DNA of 34,633 bases from the NCBI RefSeq assembly GCF_017814945.1, contig NZ_JAGIPX010000078.1:1-34633 (forward strand), read 5' to 3'. Shown piece after piece: positions 9,476-17,499 of the stretch. Source of the DNA: Paraburkholderia sp. LEh10 (lineage in GTDB: Bacteria > Pseudomonadota > Gammaproteobacteria > Burkholderiales > Burkholderiaceae). Each line of letters opens with the position of its first letter. Within the stretch, counting starts at the first letter, position 1. Position numbers and translations under genes: made by a program. The notes beneath the pieces were generated by a model, which was not told the origin of the DNA, did no database searches, and saw only the letters and a program-made list of their open reading frames with translations.

Positions 9476-9746
9476 AGGTGAATTGCGTCGATCGGCCTTG
9501 ACTATACAGCCTACGATATCCATACGATGCGCCTGACTTAGGCGTCTCTCAGTGATCCCGATCGCTAGCCCCCCGAATTGCGGGGGACTCCTCATGCATT
9601 AGCCAATTTAAACTGGATTGCGAAACTACGTTTCGGGAGCGCAGTGCGCGTGTCACGGCAATGCGTCCCCCTCCCCGCAATACGCGCGCAAAGAGTGTTT
9701 CGATCGAAGCACTCTCGCAAGCGAACATTATTGGGATTTTTTGAAA

Positions 9747-10586
9747 ATGAAAATAAATGCTCCGGTCAGGCGTGCAATCGCAACCGGCTTGTGTGCGCTG
9801 GCGTTGGTAGGCACCGTATCGGCTGAACAACCGCGTCCCGCGCAGGTCAAGGAGTTCCGGCCCGGGTTTCTCGTGGGCTATCTCGCCAACAGCGATCTCC
9901 CCGACAGCCTGAGCCTGGTGCCTGCTCCGCCTGCCAAAGGATCAGCAGAGGCGGAATCGGATGAGGCATTCAACAGGGCCAGCCGGACTGTTCGCGATAC
10001 AGCGCGAGGCAAGCTTGCAATAGCCGACGCAAAACTCTCTTTTCCTGCAGCAGCAGAATCCTTTTCATGTGCGCTCGGTGTTCGAATCAACGATGCCGAA
10101 ACTCCCTACCTTTACCAGCTGATGCGCCGAAGCCTGACCGATGTCGGTCTCTCGACCTACCGCGCCAAGAATGCCTACAACCGCGTGCGTCCGTTTGTCG
10201 TCAACAACGAGTCGATCTGTACGCCAGACGAAGAATCCGCGCTTCGCAAAGACGGCTCCTACCCTTCAGGTCACGCCGCAATCGGCTGGGCCTGGGCACT
10301 TATGCTGAGCGAACTGTCCCCGGCGCAATCACCGCAACTGTTGACGCGAGGCTTGTCCTATGGCGAAAGCCGATCCATCTGCAACGTGCACTGGGCAAGT
10401 GATATCAGCGCGGGCAGGTTGATGGGCGCTGCCACGGTGGCACGCCTGCACGGCAGTGACGCGTTTCAGGCGGATATGAAAGAGGCCGCAGCCGAAATCG
10501 CTGCCCAGCGCGCCAAAGGTAATGTGCCGGCACGCGATTGCACCGAAGAGGCTTCGGCGTTAGCGATTAGAATTCGGACACCGTAA
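9747..10586 (+). CDS. Class A non-specific acid phosphatase (PAP2 fold)
   Basis: A secreted or periplasmic phosphatase of 279 aa releasing phosphate from organic monoesters. The signal peptide is VRRAIATGLCALALVGTVSA with cleavage after A26. The three catalytic blocks are complete: K141-x6-R148-P149 (KNAYNRVRPF), PSGH at 173-176 in GSYPSGHAAIGWAW, and S208-R209-x5-H215-x3-D219 (GESRSICNVHWASD). Spacing and length match the PhoN/class A group. ATG 9747 is preceded by GGGA at 9733-9736. An earlier in-frame ATG at 9618 would put 43 residues ahead of the signal peptide and is unlikely. The 271 bp upstream hold no gene. Confidence 0.92.
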   Translation: MKINAPVRRAIATGLCALALVGTVSAEQPRPAQVKEFRPGFLVGYLANSDLPDSLSLVPAPPAKGSAEAESDEAFNRASRTVRDTARGKLAIADAKLSFPAAAESFSCALGVRINDAETPYLYQLMRRSLTDVGLSTYRAKNAYNRVRPFVVNNESICTPDEESALRKDGSYPSGHAAIGWAWALMLSELSPAQSPQLLTRGLSYGESRSICNVHWASDISAGRLMGAATVARLHGSDAFQADMKEAAAEIAAQRAKGNVPARDCTEEASALAIRIRTP

Positions 10587-11073
10587 CCTGATACTGCAAA
10601 CGGTCTCGCACTACGCGCAGTGAGCACCTCGCTATCGGGAATTGCGCAGCGTGCGGGGCCACAGTGTATTGCTGATGTGTGGAAGACAGGGAGAGACGCG
10701 TGGTGCACGAATACCGTGCAGTACTGATCCTTCCGGCCATCGCTGGAAAATTTCGTGGCCAAGTTCCGCGCGGCCGAAAAGATCGCTCCCGAAGAGAGCA
10801 GCCGACAAACCTTGTTGCGTCACATGACCCGGCATGAGACGTTTGTGATGCGAGAGATCGACGGGCATGGCGACTCCTTCACCGGAAGTTGTGCAAAGAC
10901 TCCTTCTTTAGCGGCCCAGTCGCGTATCGCAATCAGGTTCCGGAATACGCGCCTCAGTTTGCGCTGGAGAGACCTGAGAAGTTGGGTTGCTACGGCGCTT
11001 GGGTTGGAGCGCTGCAGCAAGGAGCGGCTTATGAAGATTTCCTCGATTACTTAAGGAATACTAAAATGCCGAG
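10587..11073 (+). pseudogene. Frameshifted gene of unknown function
   Basis: No family recognised. In one frame, after a TGA at 10725-10727, the sequence reads SLENFVAKFRAAEKIAPEES and continues through ETFVMREIDGHGDSFTGSCA to about 10895. The protein-like sequence then continues in another frame as CKDSFFSGPVAYRNQVPEY, ALERPEKLGCYGAWVGAL and AAYEDFLDYLRNTK. Joining the two gives an uninterrupted, soluble, charged polypeptide, so a one-base loss near 10890 is the simplest explanation. Upstream of the TGA the same frame stays open to the phosphatase stop (AQRAGPQCIADVW), so an internal stop may also be present. It directly follows the acid phosphatase and is convergent with a PadR fragment. 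Confidence 0.55.
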
Positions 11074-11082
11074 AAGTACTGC

Positions 11083-11394
11083 TCAATTCTCATGGCTGAG
11101 GATCGCCGCGATGCGCCGCTGCTCTTCGGGCGATGCGTTGTCGCGCGCAACAGCAGTACATGCTTCAGCGCGCGGCGCGCGTCGATGAATTCGGGCAGCC
11201 AGCCGCCTGACTCGCCTGCCGTTTCGTCGCCTGCTTCGCCAGTTTCACCCGCGAACGCGCGGCGCACCGAGTCCATCTTGCGGGCGATGTGCGCGAGCTG
11301 CGCGGGCATCAGGTCCGCGCGCTCGCGGTTCGCGGCAAGGTATTCGCGGCCCGCGTCCGCGAGCGAATAGCGCTTTCGGTTGGCTGGTGTACAG
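11083..11394 (-). pseudogene. PadR-family regulator, C-terminal fragment with frameshift
   Basis: Minus-strand sequence reads NRKRYSLADAGREYLAANRE, then LAHIARKMDSVRRAFAG and GGWLPEFIDARRALKHVLLL. This matches the end of the winged helix (KxYxLTxxGRxxL) and the C-terminal part of PadR regulators whose usual ending is SPEEQRRIAAIL. That ending is present (DNASPEEQRRIAAILSHEN, stop at 11083-11085) but in another frame, after a CGCGCGC run near 11150, consistent with a two-base GC insertion. The N-terminal DNA-binding helices are missing. The fragment is cut at about 11380, where a plus-strand epimerase fragment begins. Confidence 0.7.
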
Positions 11395-11841
11395 GCTTTC
11401 GCGCACACGTCCTCAGTATCAGCGTACTCGCACCTCGCTCACGGCACGCTCGTCGAGTCGACTCCGCAGCGCGGAGCCGAGAGCCGGATCAATTACGAGC
11501 GCACCAAGTACCTGGGCGAACAAGCCGTGCGCGGTACGAGCGTGCCTTGGATCATCTTCAATCCGTCGCACATCCTCGGCCCGGGCGACCGTCATAACTG
11601 GGCGCGCCTCATCATGCTTGTCGACCGGGAGAAGCTGCCGGGCAGCGGGTCGTTCGCCGACGTGCGCGAGATCGCCCGCGCCCAGGCACGTGCCTGGCAG
11701 CGTAAGAGGTTCGGGGAGGCGTATCTGGTCGGCGCCGAGCACGCGAGCTTCGTCGACTTCGTGCAGCGTCTGGGCGCCGCATTGGGCAAGCGCACGCCGA
11801 GCCGCGCCACGCCGGCCTGCCATCCGCCATTGGCCGGATGA
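11383..11841 (+). pseudogene. NAD-dependent epimerase/dehydratase fragment
   Basis: Extended-SDR sequence starts in mid-protein with AGVQAFAHTSSVSAYSH. It continues with the catalytic INYERTKYLGEQAVR (the YxxxK pair), VPWIIFNPSHILGPGDRHNW and the C-terminal YLVGAEHASFVDFVQRLGAA. The Rossmann domain with its GxxGxxG motif is absent, so the protein could not bind NAD. The end is also cut: after GKRTPSRATPA the frame stops within a few codons, where relatives run on for roughly 70 residues. It abuts the PadR fragment head to head. The two were probably a divergent regulator/target pair before the middle was deleted. Confidence 0.72.
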
Positions 11842-12021
11842 TCGCCTACGTGAATCCTTCGATATGACACACTGAGTGCCACAACCGGTTGTTTTGCACA
11901 GGCCGCCGCCGAGTTGCTGCGCGGGGTGTGACGTCACAGTGAAACTGCGCTCGCAATCGTGAACCGGCCCGCAATGTGCATCGCCCGGTGGCCTAACACC
12001 GATCGGTACCACCGCTTACTA

Positions 12022-12543
12022 CTAGGGCCAACGAAGGATTGAATCGTCTGGACCTGTCACTAATAGAAAATCACGTTTTAGGTAGGTCCGTGTGACCTGG
12101 CCCGGCTGTTGGGCGTTAATCTGCGCGATCTCGTACAGTGTGCTGGCTGCCGCAATCGCAGAATTAAGCGCGGTCGTGGCCGCTTCCAGAGCGTCCTCCG
12201 GCACCGACTGCATCTGATGATCGTACGCCTCGCATTGCGCCTTTCCAATACGCGTGAATTCGGCCTGCGTGGCCGCCACGATGTCGAAAACCTGACGGCT
12301 GTAGCTATGCACCTGTTCGACCATCGGTGCGGCAAGGCTGTTCTGAATTGCGAACCACTCAAGTGGCTCCTTCAACGACAACGACTTTTGCGCCAGATCG
12401 AACGTGTCTGCTACCGTCGTCCGGATCACCTGCATGTTCAGTGCAATCAACTTCTCTATGCTCTCGACTGTCGTGTTGCTTAAGTCGAAAGGGAGGTTGT
12501 GGCTCGCCTTCCGGGTTTCAGCAATCCGTTCGCAGGTCAGCAT
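12022..12543 (-). CDS. Phasin family protein
   Basis: A 173-aa, mostly helical, amphipathic protein of the PhaP/phasin family, which coats polyhydroxyalkanoate granules. Characteristic stretches are NTTVESIEKLIALNMQVIRT, DTFDLAQKSLSLKEPLEWFA, QVHSYSRQVFDIVAATQAEF and the alanine-rich ALEAATTALNSAIAAASTLYE. The start at 12543 has AGGAG about 9 nt upstream; an in-frame start 8 codons earlier has weaker support. The C-terminus (LKRDFLLVTGPDDSILRWP) differs from the usual Ala/Lys-rich phasin tail. PHB granules are common in this bacterial group. It is the only granule-associated gene in the window. Confidence 0.85.
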   Translation of the reverse strand: MLTCERIAETRKASHNLPFDLSNTTVESIEKLIALNMQVIRTTVADTFDLAQKSLSLKEPLEWFAIQNSLAAPMVEQVHSYSRQVFDIVAATQAEFTRIGKAQCEAYDHQMQSVPEDALEAATTALNSAIAAASTLYEIAQINAQQPGQVTRTYLKRDFLLVTGPDDSILRWP

Positions 12544-12567
12544 GATGACACTCTCCTTTCTGGACAA

Positions 12568-12781
12568 TCCGGCGTAGGCGCCGCACGTCTCTCGCGATGG
12601 GGAAGGGATGCGTCACTGAATCGCGCAGATGCGCGCCTAGGTGGCGCGCACAAGACCTCCCTCCATCGAGGCGAATTCGGTCTGCGCTGTAGCGGCGGAA
12701 GACTGCCAGCGCGACCGGCCACCGCCCTGAGGCGACAACCGTGTAACAGTGCGATCGCCGGAACGCTCGAGCTCTTCCCGC
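12568..12781. other. Short intergenic stretch, nothing recognised
   Basis: 214 bp between the phasin start and the small downstream gene, both transcribed leftward. It must hold the phasin leader and perhaps its promoter, but I see no convincing -35/-10 pair, hairpin or small reading frame. Confidence 0.4.
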
Positions 12782-12979
12782 TCAGCGTTTTCCGGCAATG
12801 GCCCGAAGTACTGAATCGCCGTCGCGGGTGAGATGAGGGCGCCGGGCACCGGACGCAAGCTGTTCCAAAGCGACCAGTTGGCGCTCCAGGAGTGTGTCGA
12901 GCTCGCCTCGGTTCAGGTCAATCTGGTCGGGCGCGGCTGCGACTAGCATCAGGGTGGCGAATTCGTGAGGGCTCAGCAT
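12782..12979 (-). CDS. Small conserved-looking hypothetical protein (65 aa)
   Basis: Function unknown. The product begins MLSPHEFATLMLVAAAPDQI and continues DLNRGELDTLLERQLVALEQ and LASGARRPHLTRDGDSVLRA. It is soluble and helical, with no signal peptide or cysteines. The ribosome site is good (GGAG at 12988-12991, 8 nt before ATG), and from memory similar 60-70-aa proteins occur in Burkholderia genomes, so I take it as real despite its size. It lies upstream of the phasin gene on the same strand, 238 bp apart, and could be cotranscribed with it. Confidence 0.6.
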   Translation of the reverse strand: MLSPHEFATLMLVAAAPDQIDLNRGELDTLLERQLVALEQLASGARRPHLTRDGDSVLRAIAGKR

Positions 12980-13461
12980 GTATATGTCTCCGCTTTAATC
13001 TGGACTGAACGTTGCTGGGAAGCATCTATCGCCTCCGGAGTTTCGTATTAGGCAATAATTCCAGTCTTTTCAGTGCCGGCATTGCGAATTCTGCAGCCTT
13101 CAACCGGGGGAACCAAATGTTAAATGAGATTCGGGGGCAGTGTCGGATGAAAAAATGTAAAAATGTATGAAGACCGCATTGTTGAGAGAAGGCGGTCGGT
13201 GACGGGACACGCCAAACTCCCGCGATCGATCTAGAACGCCATGGCTACGAGCTGACCCTAATAACGGACTGTCATCCGGCCGAGTGAGCGCGCGAACGGC
13301 TGAATATGGCCGACTGGACTATTTGTGCAACGCGGTCGGCAGAAAACGACCCGACCCTGTATACAGCTGAAAGCCGCCGCTCGCTTTGCTCGTGACAGGA
13401 AGAGGCTTGCCGTTGAACCTCTGACTATGGGTTGTGTGCGCTTCCGTCCACAACACTTGTT
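12980..13461. other. Gene-free stretch
   Basis: About 480 bp, less GC-rich than its surroundings at 13040-13170. No reading frame here has protein character and I recognise no RNA gene. It should contain the promoter of the leftward 65-aa gene. The segment around 13300-13360 (CCGACTGGACTATTTGTGCA) resembles degenerate intergenic sequence common in Burkholderia and may be a decayed remnant. Confidence 0.4.
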
Positions 13462-13842
13462 CTAGGCGGCCTGGAGAGTGTTCGCATCGCTGCTGCAGTG
13501 AGCGTCTTCGATGACCTGCATGAGTGCCTCGCAGGAGAACGGCTTCTGCAGACAGACATCGAAGAGCCGGGCAATGTCTCCCTGACTGTCAGCGTCTCCC
13601 GTTATTGAGACGAGAAAAGCCCCGGAGCGAATCGGCGTTTCCCTCAGCGACCGTGCGACAGCACTGCCTTTGATGTCGGGCAGGTTCTCGTCAAGGAAAG
13701 TGATTTCAAAAGCGCCGGTACGAAGGAGCGCGAGCGCGGTTTCGCCATCGTAGGCCACAACAACACGGTGACCGTAGCAGTCCAGCAGGAAAGCGAGACT
13801 GTCCGCAACAGACTCGTTGTCGTCAACGACGAGCACGTTCAT
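13462..13842 (-). CDS. Stand-alone response-regulator receiver (CheY-like)
   Basis: A 126-aa single REC domain with no output domain. All key positions are present: acidic pair D7/D8 (VLVVDDNES), phosphoacceptor D51 (ITFLDENLPDIKG), T81 (VSITGDAD) and K100 (CLQKPF). LVSITGDAD and LQKPF are the usual switch-region motifs. Such single-domain receivers act in phosphorelays or by binding partners; no histidine kinase lies nearby, so the partner must be elsewhere. The gene stands alone with about 480 bp of gene-free DNA on one side and about 990 bp on the other. Confidence 0.88.
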   Translation of the reverse strand: MNVLVVDDNESVADSLAFLLDCYGHRVVVAYDGETALALLRTGAFEITFLDENLPDIKGSAVARSLRETPIRSGAFLVSITGDADSQGDIARLFDVCLQKPFSCEALMQVIEDAHCSSDANTLQAA

Positions 13843-14288
13843 TGAATATGTCCTATTACGCGAAGTTCACGGCGCTGCCAAGAATTCTTCTTATGTAACA
13901 TGTACTATTAAATAATAAATGGCGTTGCCCGTTCGGTTAGATTTACGAACTAGTACCAAGTATAAACTTGGGCAATTAAATGCGAACGTTCGGCTCAAGA
14001 CCTGCGGAGAGGTCTCGACGCCTGGTCGAAGAACGCGTCCGCACGAACTTCAATTCTTCGAGCACCGACGCTCTCAATCGAGTGGGCGCTTCCGCGCACT
14101 CGATTTCGCTCGCCGGACGAGATCAGTTAGGAGCCGTTCCGCGACCAACGTCCGGGCGCTCCATGCCAAACGAAGCGACCTTGATCTCCCCTCAGTAATT
14201 GACGGTGACCGGCCCTGTCATCACCCGATACGCGCCGCTGTGCGTAGCTCCGTCGACGACTTTGTGAAACATCGGCTTCTCTATCAAA

Positions 14289-14323
14289 GTTGATTTGCAT
14301 CATTGTAAAGTTGACAAATCAAC
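14289..14323. promoter_or_regulatory. Operator-like inverted repeats (MarR-type look)
   Basis: GTTGATTTG at 14289-14297 is matched by its exact reverse complement CAAATCAAC at 14315-14323. The right copy is itself part of a local palindrome, AGTTGACAAATCAACT (14308-14323 region, arms AGTTGA/TCAACT around CAAA). AGTTGA-N4-TCAACT resembles MarR-family operators. No MarR-family gene and no clear downstream gene lie next to it, so it may be an orphan operator left after a deletion. Confidence 0.45.
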
Positions 14324-14535
14324 TATATCGGATCATGAAAGAAATCTGTATGCGTCAAGGCGTCGCCAATGCCCGTTTAATTCGCGCAGTCCAGACGGTC
14401 GGCCAACTATGCCGAGTAGAGTGAGGCGCTTCAGAAAAGGCTGACAATGCACTCGCAATCTTGGGGAGATGCAGGGGCCGTTGTACCCCACAAGCAGCCA
14501 TTGATGTCCCGACAACCTGAGCGGCCGATGTGGGT

Positions 14536-14677
14536 CGAGGCCGTGTGAAAACGGGCTCCGCATGAAGCCTTCTCAAAAGTCGACCCTTCAGATCGCCGCG
14601 TATCGGCCTGGTGACAACTTGGGAAGGGTAAAGCGACACCCGAAAACCGAGTGCTTTTGCGTTTTCACACGGCCTCG
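14536..14677. mobile_element. MITE-like element with 17-bp perfect terminal inverted repeats
   Basis: CGAGGCCGTGTGAAAAC at 14536-14552 is repeated exactly, inverted, at 14661-14677, and similarity stops abruptly on both sides of each copy. The 108 bp between carry no gene. The GGCCGTGTGAAAAC core resembles ends of known insertion sequences, possibly the IS1182 group, though I am not sure of the family. I see no clear target duplication. It is either a MITE mobilised in trans or two ends left by an internal deletion. Confidence 0.55.
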
Positions 14678-14831
14678 GTCGGGCGCGTCCGTCCGCTCTT
14701 CAAACTCATCGCTGGAAAGCGGCCAGTCGGCAGTGCGTACTGCCGACCCAACTCTGCCATCGGCAAAGTCCGTATCAACGTCTACAGTTCACCTCAAAAC
14801 AGCCACCTAAACTTTCACTGGAGCGTTTGCT

Positions 14832-15538
14832 CTAGCGTAAGAGTTCGACAATCACGACATCTGTATCGTCTCGCGCTCTCAACATGAGCCACGTTTCACC
14901 CCGAATGGCAATGCCATCGCGCCGCGCCAGCCTGATCGGCCCTACGTCCAGTCGCCCATGATCTGCGACCAGGTAAGCAGAACCGGGCATCGGCAAAACG
15001 TGCTGCATCACGGTGCCTTCACGCAGCGTCGCGATACGCACACGCGCCTCGGCGTGAATGGGCAAGGCGCCGGCGCGGACATCCCCCGGATCGCCGCTCG
15101 CCAGGGTAACGAATCGGCCCTCGCGACATCCGAGCGAACAGACTCGCGTCGACCAGCGCGGCGTACTGGCCAGTGTGCGCGGACGTAGCCAGATCTGGAA
15201 CTGCCGCGCGGATTGATTTTCCTCGTTGCGCTCGGCGTAATGGATCGCCGCTCCGGCACTCATCAATGGATGGAATTAGCGACCAGACGCGCGCGATTGC
15301 CCGCGTCGTCTTCGTGCGTAATTGCGCCCGAACGCACCCACGTGACGATCTCGACGTCGCGGTGAGCATGCAGGCCGAGGTCCGAGTGCGGCGCGAATTC
15401 AACGTCGTTCCACACGTGGAGTGGGCCGAGCGGTGCATGGTCGGCGCGCCCGGATTCGCCCACGCTGAAATGCTGGCGCGCGTCGACACAGCCGCGCCGG
15501 ATTGCTCCAAGCGCAAGAAAAGGCCGATGTTCAATCAT
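14832..15538 (-). pseudogene. Pirin family protein (YhhW-type), single-base frameshift
   Basis: Bicupin pirin of the quercetin-2,3-dioxygenase (YhhW) type, split over two frames. The N-terminal part (15538 leftward) has MIEHRPFLALGAIRRGC, ARQHFSV, LHVWNDVEFAPHSDLGLHAH and HRDVEIVTWVRSGAITHEDD, ending VANSIH-stop. The C-terminal part continues at once in another frame with LMSAGAAIHYAERNEENQS, ARQFQIWL, GRFVTLASG, ALPIHAEARV and AYLVADHGRLDV. CAT and TTG share a T near 15266, so loss of one T restores an uninterrupted protein of about 234 aa, the normal YhhW length. The metal ligands (H-x-H in HAHRD and the later H) survive. Either a recent inactivation or a sequencing error. Confidence 0.8.
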
Positions 15539-15622
15539 GACAGAGTTCGGTTCGAGTACGCTGGGCGCGGATCGCGAGCGTCAAAGACCCCGTCCACCGC
15601 ACCCCACGCGCCCTGGCTACGC

Positions 15623-16387
15623 TCAGATCTGCTGCTGGCCGCCATCGACAAACAATTCGATGCCGTTCACGAAGCTCGCATCGTCCGAGGCCAGGAACAG
15701 CGCCGCGCTTGCGATCTCGCCGGGCTCGCCGAGGCGCCCCATCGGGATCTGGGCTGCGAGGTAATCGGCCAGACCCTGGCGCTGGGCAGCATCGTCACCG
15801 GCAAGATCGAGCAGGCCGGGCGTGCGGGTCGCGCCTGGGCTGATCGTGTTCACGCGGATGCGGCGCTCCTTGAGGTCGAGAATCCAGCTGCGTGCAAAGG
15901 CACGCACCGCCGCCTTCGAAGCCGAATACACGCTGAACGCCGCGGTGCCCGCGCTACCCGCCGTCGAGCCTGTGAGAATCACCGATGCGCCCTCGGCAAG
16001 TAGCGGTAGCGCCTTTTGCACCGTGAACAGCACGCCCTTCACGTTGCGATTGAAGGTGTCGTCGAAATGTTCTTCGGTGATGCTGCCGAACGGCAGCATC
16101 GAACCGCCGCCGGCGTTCGCGAACAGCACGTCCAGACGGCCCTGTTCTTCCTTGATTTGCGCATACAGCGCGTCGAGTTCGCCCAGCTTCGTGGAATCGA
16201 CGCGTACGCCTGTTGCCTTGCCGCCCGCTTCGTGGATGCTTTTCACGGCGGCATCGAGTTCGGCCTGACGGCGGCCTGTGAGATAGACGTGTGCGCCTTC
16301 GGCTGCAAAGCGCTGGCCGGTAGCGAGGCCGATGCCGCTGGTTGCGCCTGTGATGAGTGCGATCTTGTTGTCGAGTTTGCGTGCCAT
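15623..16387 (-). CDS. SDR family oxidoreductase
   Basis: A classical short-chain dehydrogenase, 254 aa. Motifs: cofactor site TGATSGIG (13-20), NAG (91-93), catalytic S141, Y154 and K158 (FSVYSASK), and the PG motif in ISPGATRTPG. TGRR after the second beta strand suggests NADP(H). The C-terminal FVNGIELFVDGGQQQI is typical of this large group; the substrate cannot be assigned. It is transcribed divergently from a LysR regulator across a 142-bp gap holding a LysR-box-like site, the usual arrangement for a regulator and its target. Confidence 0.9.
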   Translation of the reverse strand: MARKLDNKIALITGATSGIGLATGQRFAAEGAHVYLTGRRQAELDAAVKSIHEAGGKATGVRVDSTKLGELDALYAQIKEEQGRLDVLFANAGGGSMLPFGSITEEHFDDTFNRNVKGVLFTVQKALPLLAEGASVILTGSTAGSAGTAAFSVYSASKAAVRAFARSWILDLKERRIRVNTISPGATRTPGLLDLAGDDAAQRQGLADYLAAQIPMGRLGEPGEIASAALFLASDDASFVNGIELFVDGGQQQI

Positions 16388-16470
16388 GGTGTTGCTCCTT
16401 TTCGTTCAGTCGGTGGTGTGTTTGCGTTGGTGTTGCGTGCTGCGATGGGAGGAGAATATCGACGCCCCGG

Positions 16471-16483
16471 TATTTTCGAAATA
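16471..16483. promoter_or_regulatory. LysR-box-like site (T-N11-A)
   Basis: TATTTTCGAAATA is an inverted repeat (TATTT/AAATA around TCG) that also fits the T-N11-A LysR consensus exactly. It lies midway between the divergent SDR and LysR starts, about 47 bp upstream of the regulator, as expected for an autoregulatory and activating site. Assignment rests on position and pattern only. Confidence 0.5.
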
Positions 16484-16529
16484 GAATTGATCGCAACCCA
16501 ACATTGCAAAAATGAAAAGATGAGGGCTA

Positions 16530-17447
16530 ATGGCAAAGTTGCCTGATTTCGAAGGACTCGCGATGTTCGCGAAGGTCGCCGAGGAGGGATCGTTCGCGGC
16601 TGCAGCGCGCGCAATGGGTGTGTCGGTGGCGACGGTCTCGCGCGCCGTGGCCCGCCTGGAGGACCGGCTGGGCGCGCGGCTTTTCAACCGCACATCGCGC
16701 CAGCTGTCGCTCACCGAGTTTGGCAGGACGATCTGCGAGAAAGCCAGCCAGATCTACCGACAGGCAGAGGAGGCGGAAAGCGCCGCGCGCGAGATGTCGG
16801 TGCAGCCGCGCGGGCTGGTGCGCCTCGCCGTACCGATGTCGTTCGGGCTGCGCTGGGTCGCGCCTCTGCTGCCGGGCTTCTTTCGCGCATATCCGGAGGT
16901 GTCGATCGACCTGCATCTATCTGACGCGTCGGTCGATCTGGTCGCCGATGGCTTTGATGCCGCGCTGCGTATCGCCGCGTTGCCGGATTCGTCGCTGGTG
17001 GCGCGGCGGCTGTGCGCGGTGACGCAATTCGTGGTGGCGTCGCCGGACTATCTGCGGCGCGAAGGGCGGCCTGCGCATCCGCGCGAGCTGGTGGATCGGC
17101 CGTGTCTTTCGTACGCGTATCGCGCGCGTAGCGATGTGTGGCGTTTCACGAACGACGCGGGCGAGGAGGAACCGGTGATGCCGACCGGCCCGCTGCGCGT
17201 GACGAATTCCGATGCGCTGTTGCCCACGCTGCTCGACGGCCTTGCGATCGCCGAACTGCCCGAATTCATCGCCGGTGAATATCTGGCCGATGGTCGTCTC
17301 GAAGCGGTCCTGACCGACTGGTCGCTGACGAAGGGCGGTCTCTACTTCGTGACGCCGTCCGCGCGTGCGCGACCCGCGAAGGTGGCGGCGCTGTCCGATT
17401 ACTTCGCCGACCATCTCTCTGATCCCACGTGGCGATGGCCCAAGTGA
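16530..17447 (+). CDS. LysR family transcriptional regulator
   Basis: A 305-aa LTTR. The N-terminal winged helix-turn-helix has the family pattern (FAKVAEEGSFAAAARAMGVS, then VSRAVARLEDRLGARLFNRT). It is followed by the linker helix and a periplasmic-binding-protein-like effector domain (LPGFFRAYPEVSIDLHLSDA, VASPDYLRREGRPAHP). The RTSRQLSLTEFG and DGFDAALRIA motifs place it in the broad CrgA/DsdC-like group of small-aromatic or redox regulators; the effector is unknown. It most likely controls the divergent SDR gene and itself. GAGG just upstream serves ATG 16530. Confidence 0.92.
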   Translation: MAKLPDFEGLAMFAKVAEEGSFAAAARAMGVSVATVSRAVARLEDRLGARLFNRTSRQLSLTEFGRTICEKASQIYRQAEEAESAAREMSVQPRGLVRLAVPMSFGLRWVAPLLPGFFRAYPEVSIDLHLSDASVDLVADGFDAALRIAALPDSSLVARRLCAVTQFVVASPDYLRREGRPAHPRELVDRPCLSYAYRARSDVWRFTNDAGEEEPVMPTGPLRVTNSDALLPTLLDGLAIAELPEFIAGEYLADGRLEAVLTDWSLTKGGLYFVTPSARARPAKVAALSDYFADHLSDPTWRWPK

Positions 17448-17477
17448 TGCGCTGGCGGATCTGATTAACCATATAAC

Positions 17478-17499
17478 ATCATTGCATTTATGCAATGAT
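17478..17499. repeat. 22-bp near-perfect palindrome
   Basis: ATCATTGCAT and ATGCAATGAT face each other around TT. It lies 30 bp after the LysR stop and at the broken 5' edge of the esterase remnant. There is no T-run, so it is not a typical terminator; the shape suits a dimeric-regulator operator, perhaps that of the lost esterase gene. Confidence 0.5.

Larger units (their letters stand above)
13843..14831. other. Long gene-free stretch with operator-like and MITE-like elements
   Basis: Nearly 1 kb without a credible gene. It starts with an AT-rich patch (about 13890-13985), likely the promoter side of the receiver gene. It contains the 14289-14323 inverted repeats and the 142-bp element at 14536-14677, both listed separately. 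Sequence after 14680 (GGAAAGCGGCCAGTCGGCAG) resembles degenerate insertion-sequence-associated DNA but cannot be assigned. Confidence 0.5.

Noticed and set aside
9498..9526. Promoter TTGACT-17-CATACG before the acid phosphatase
   Set aside because: The -10 box is poor and it lies about 220 bp from the start; not supportable alone.
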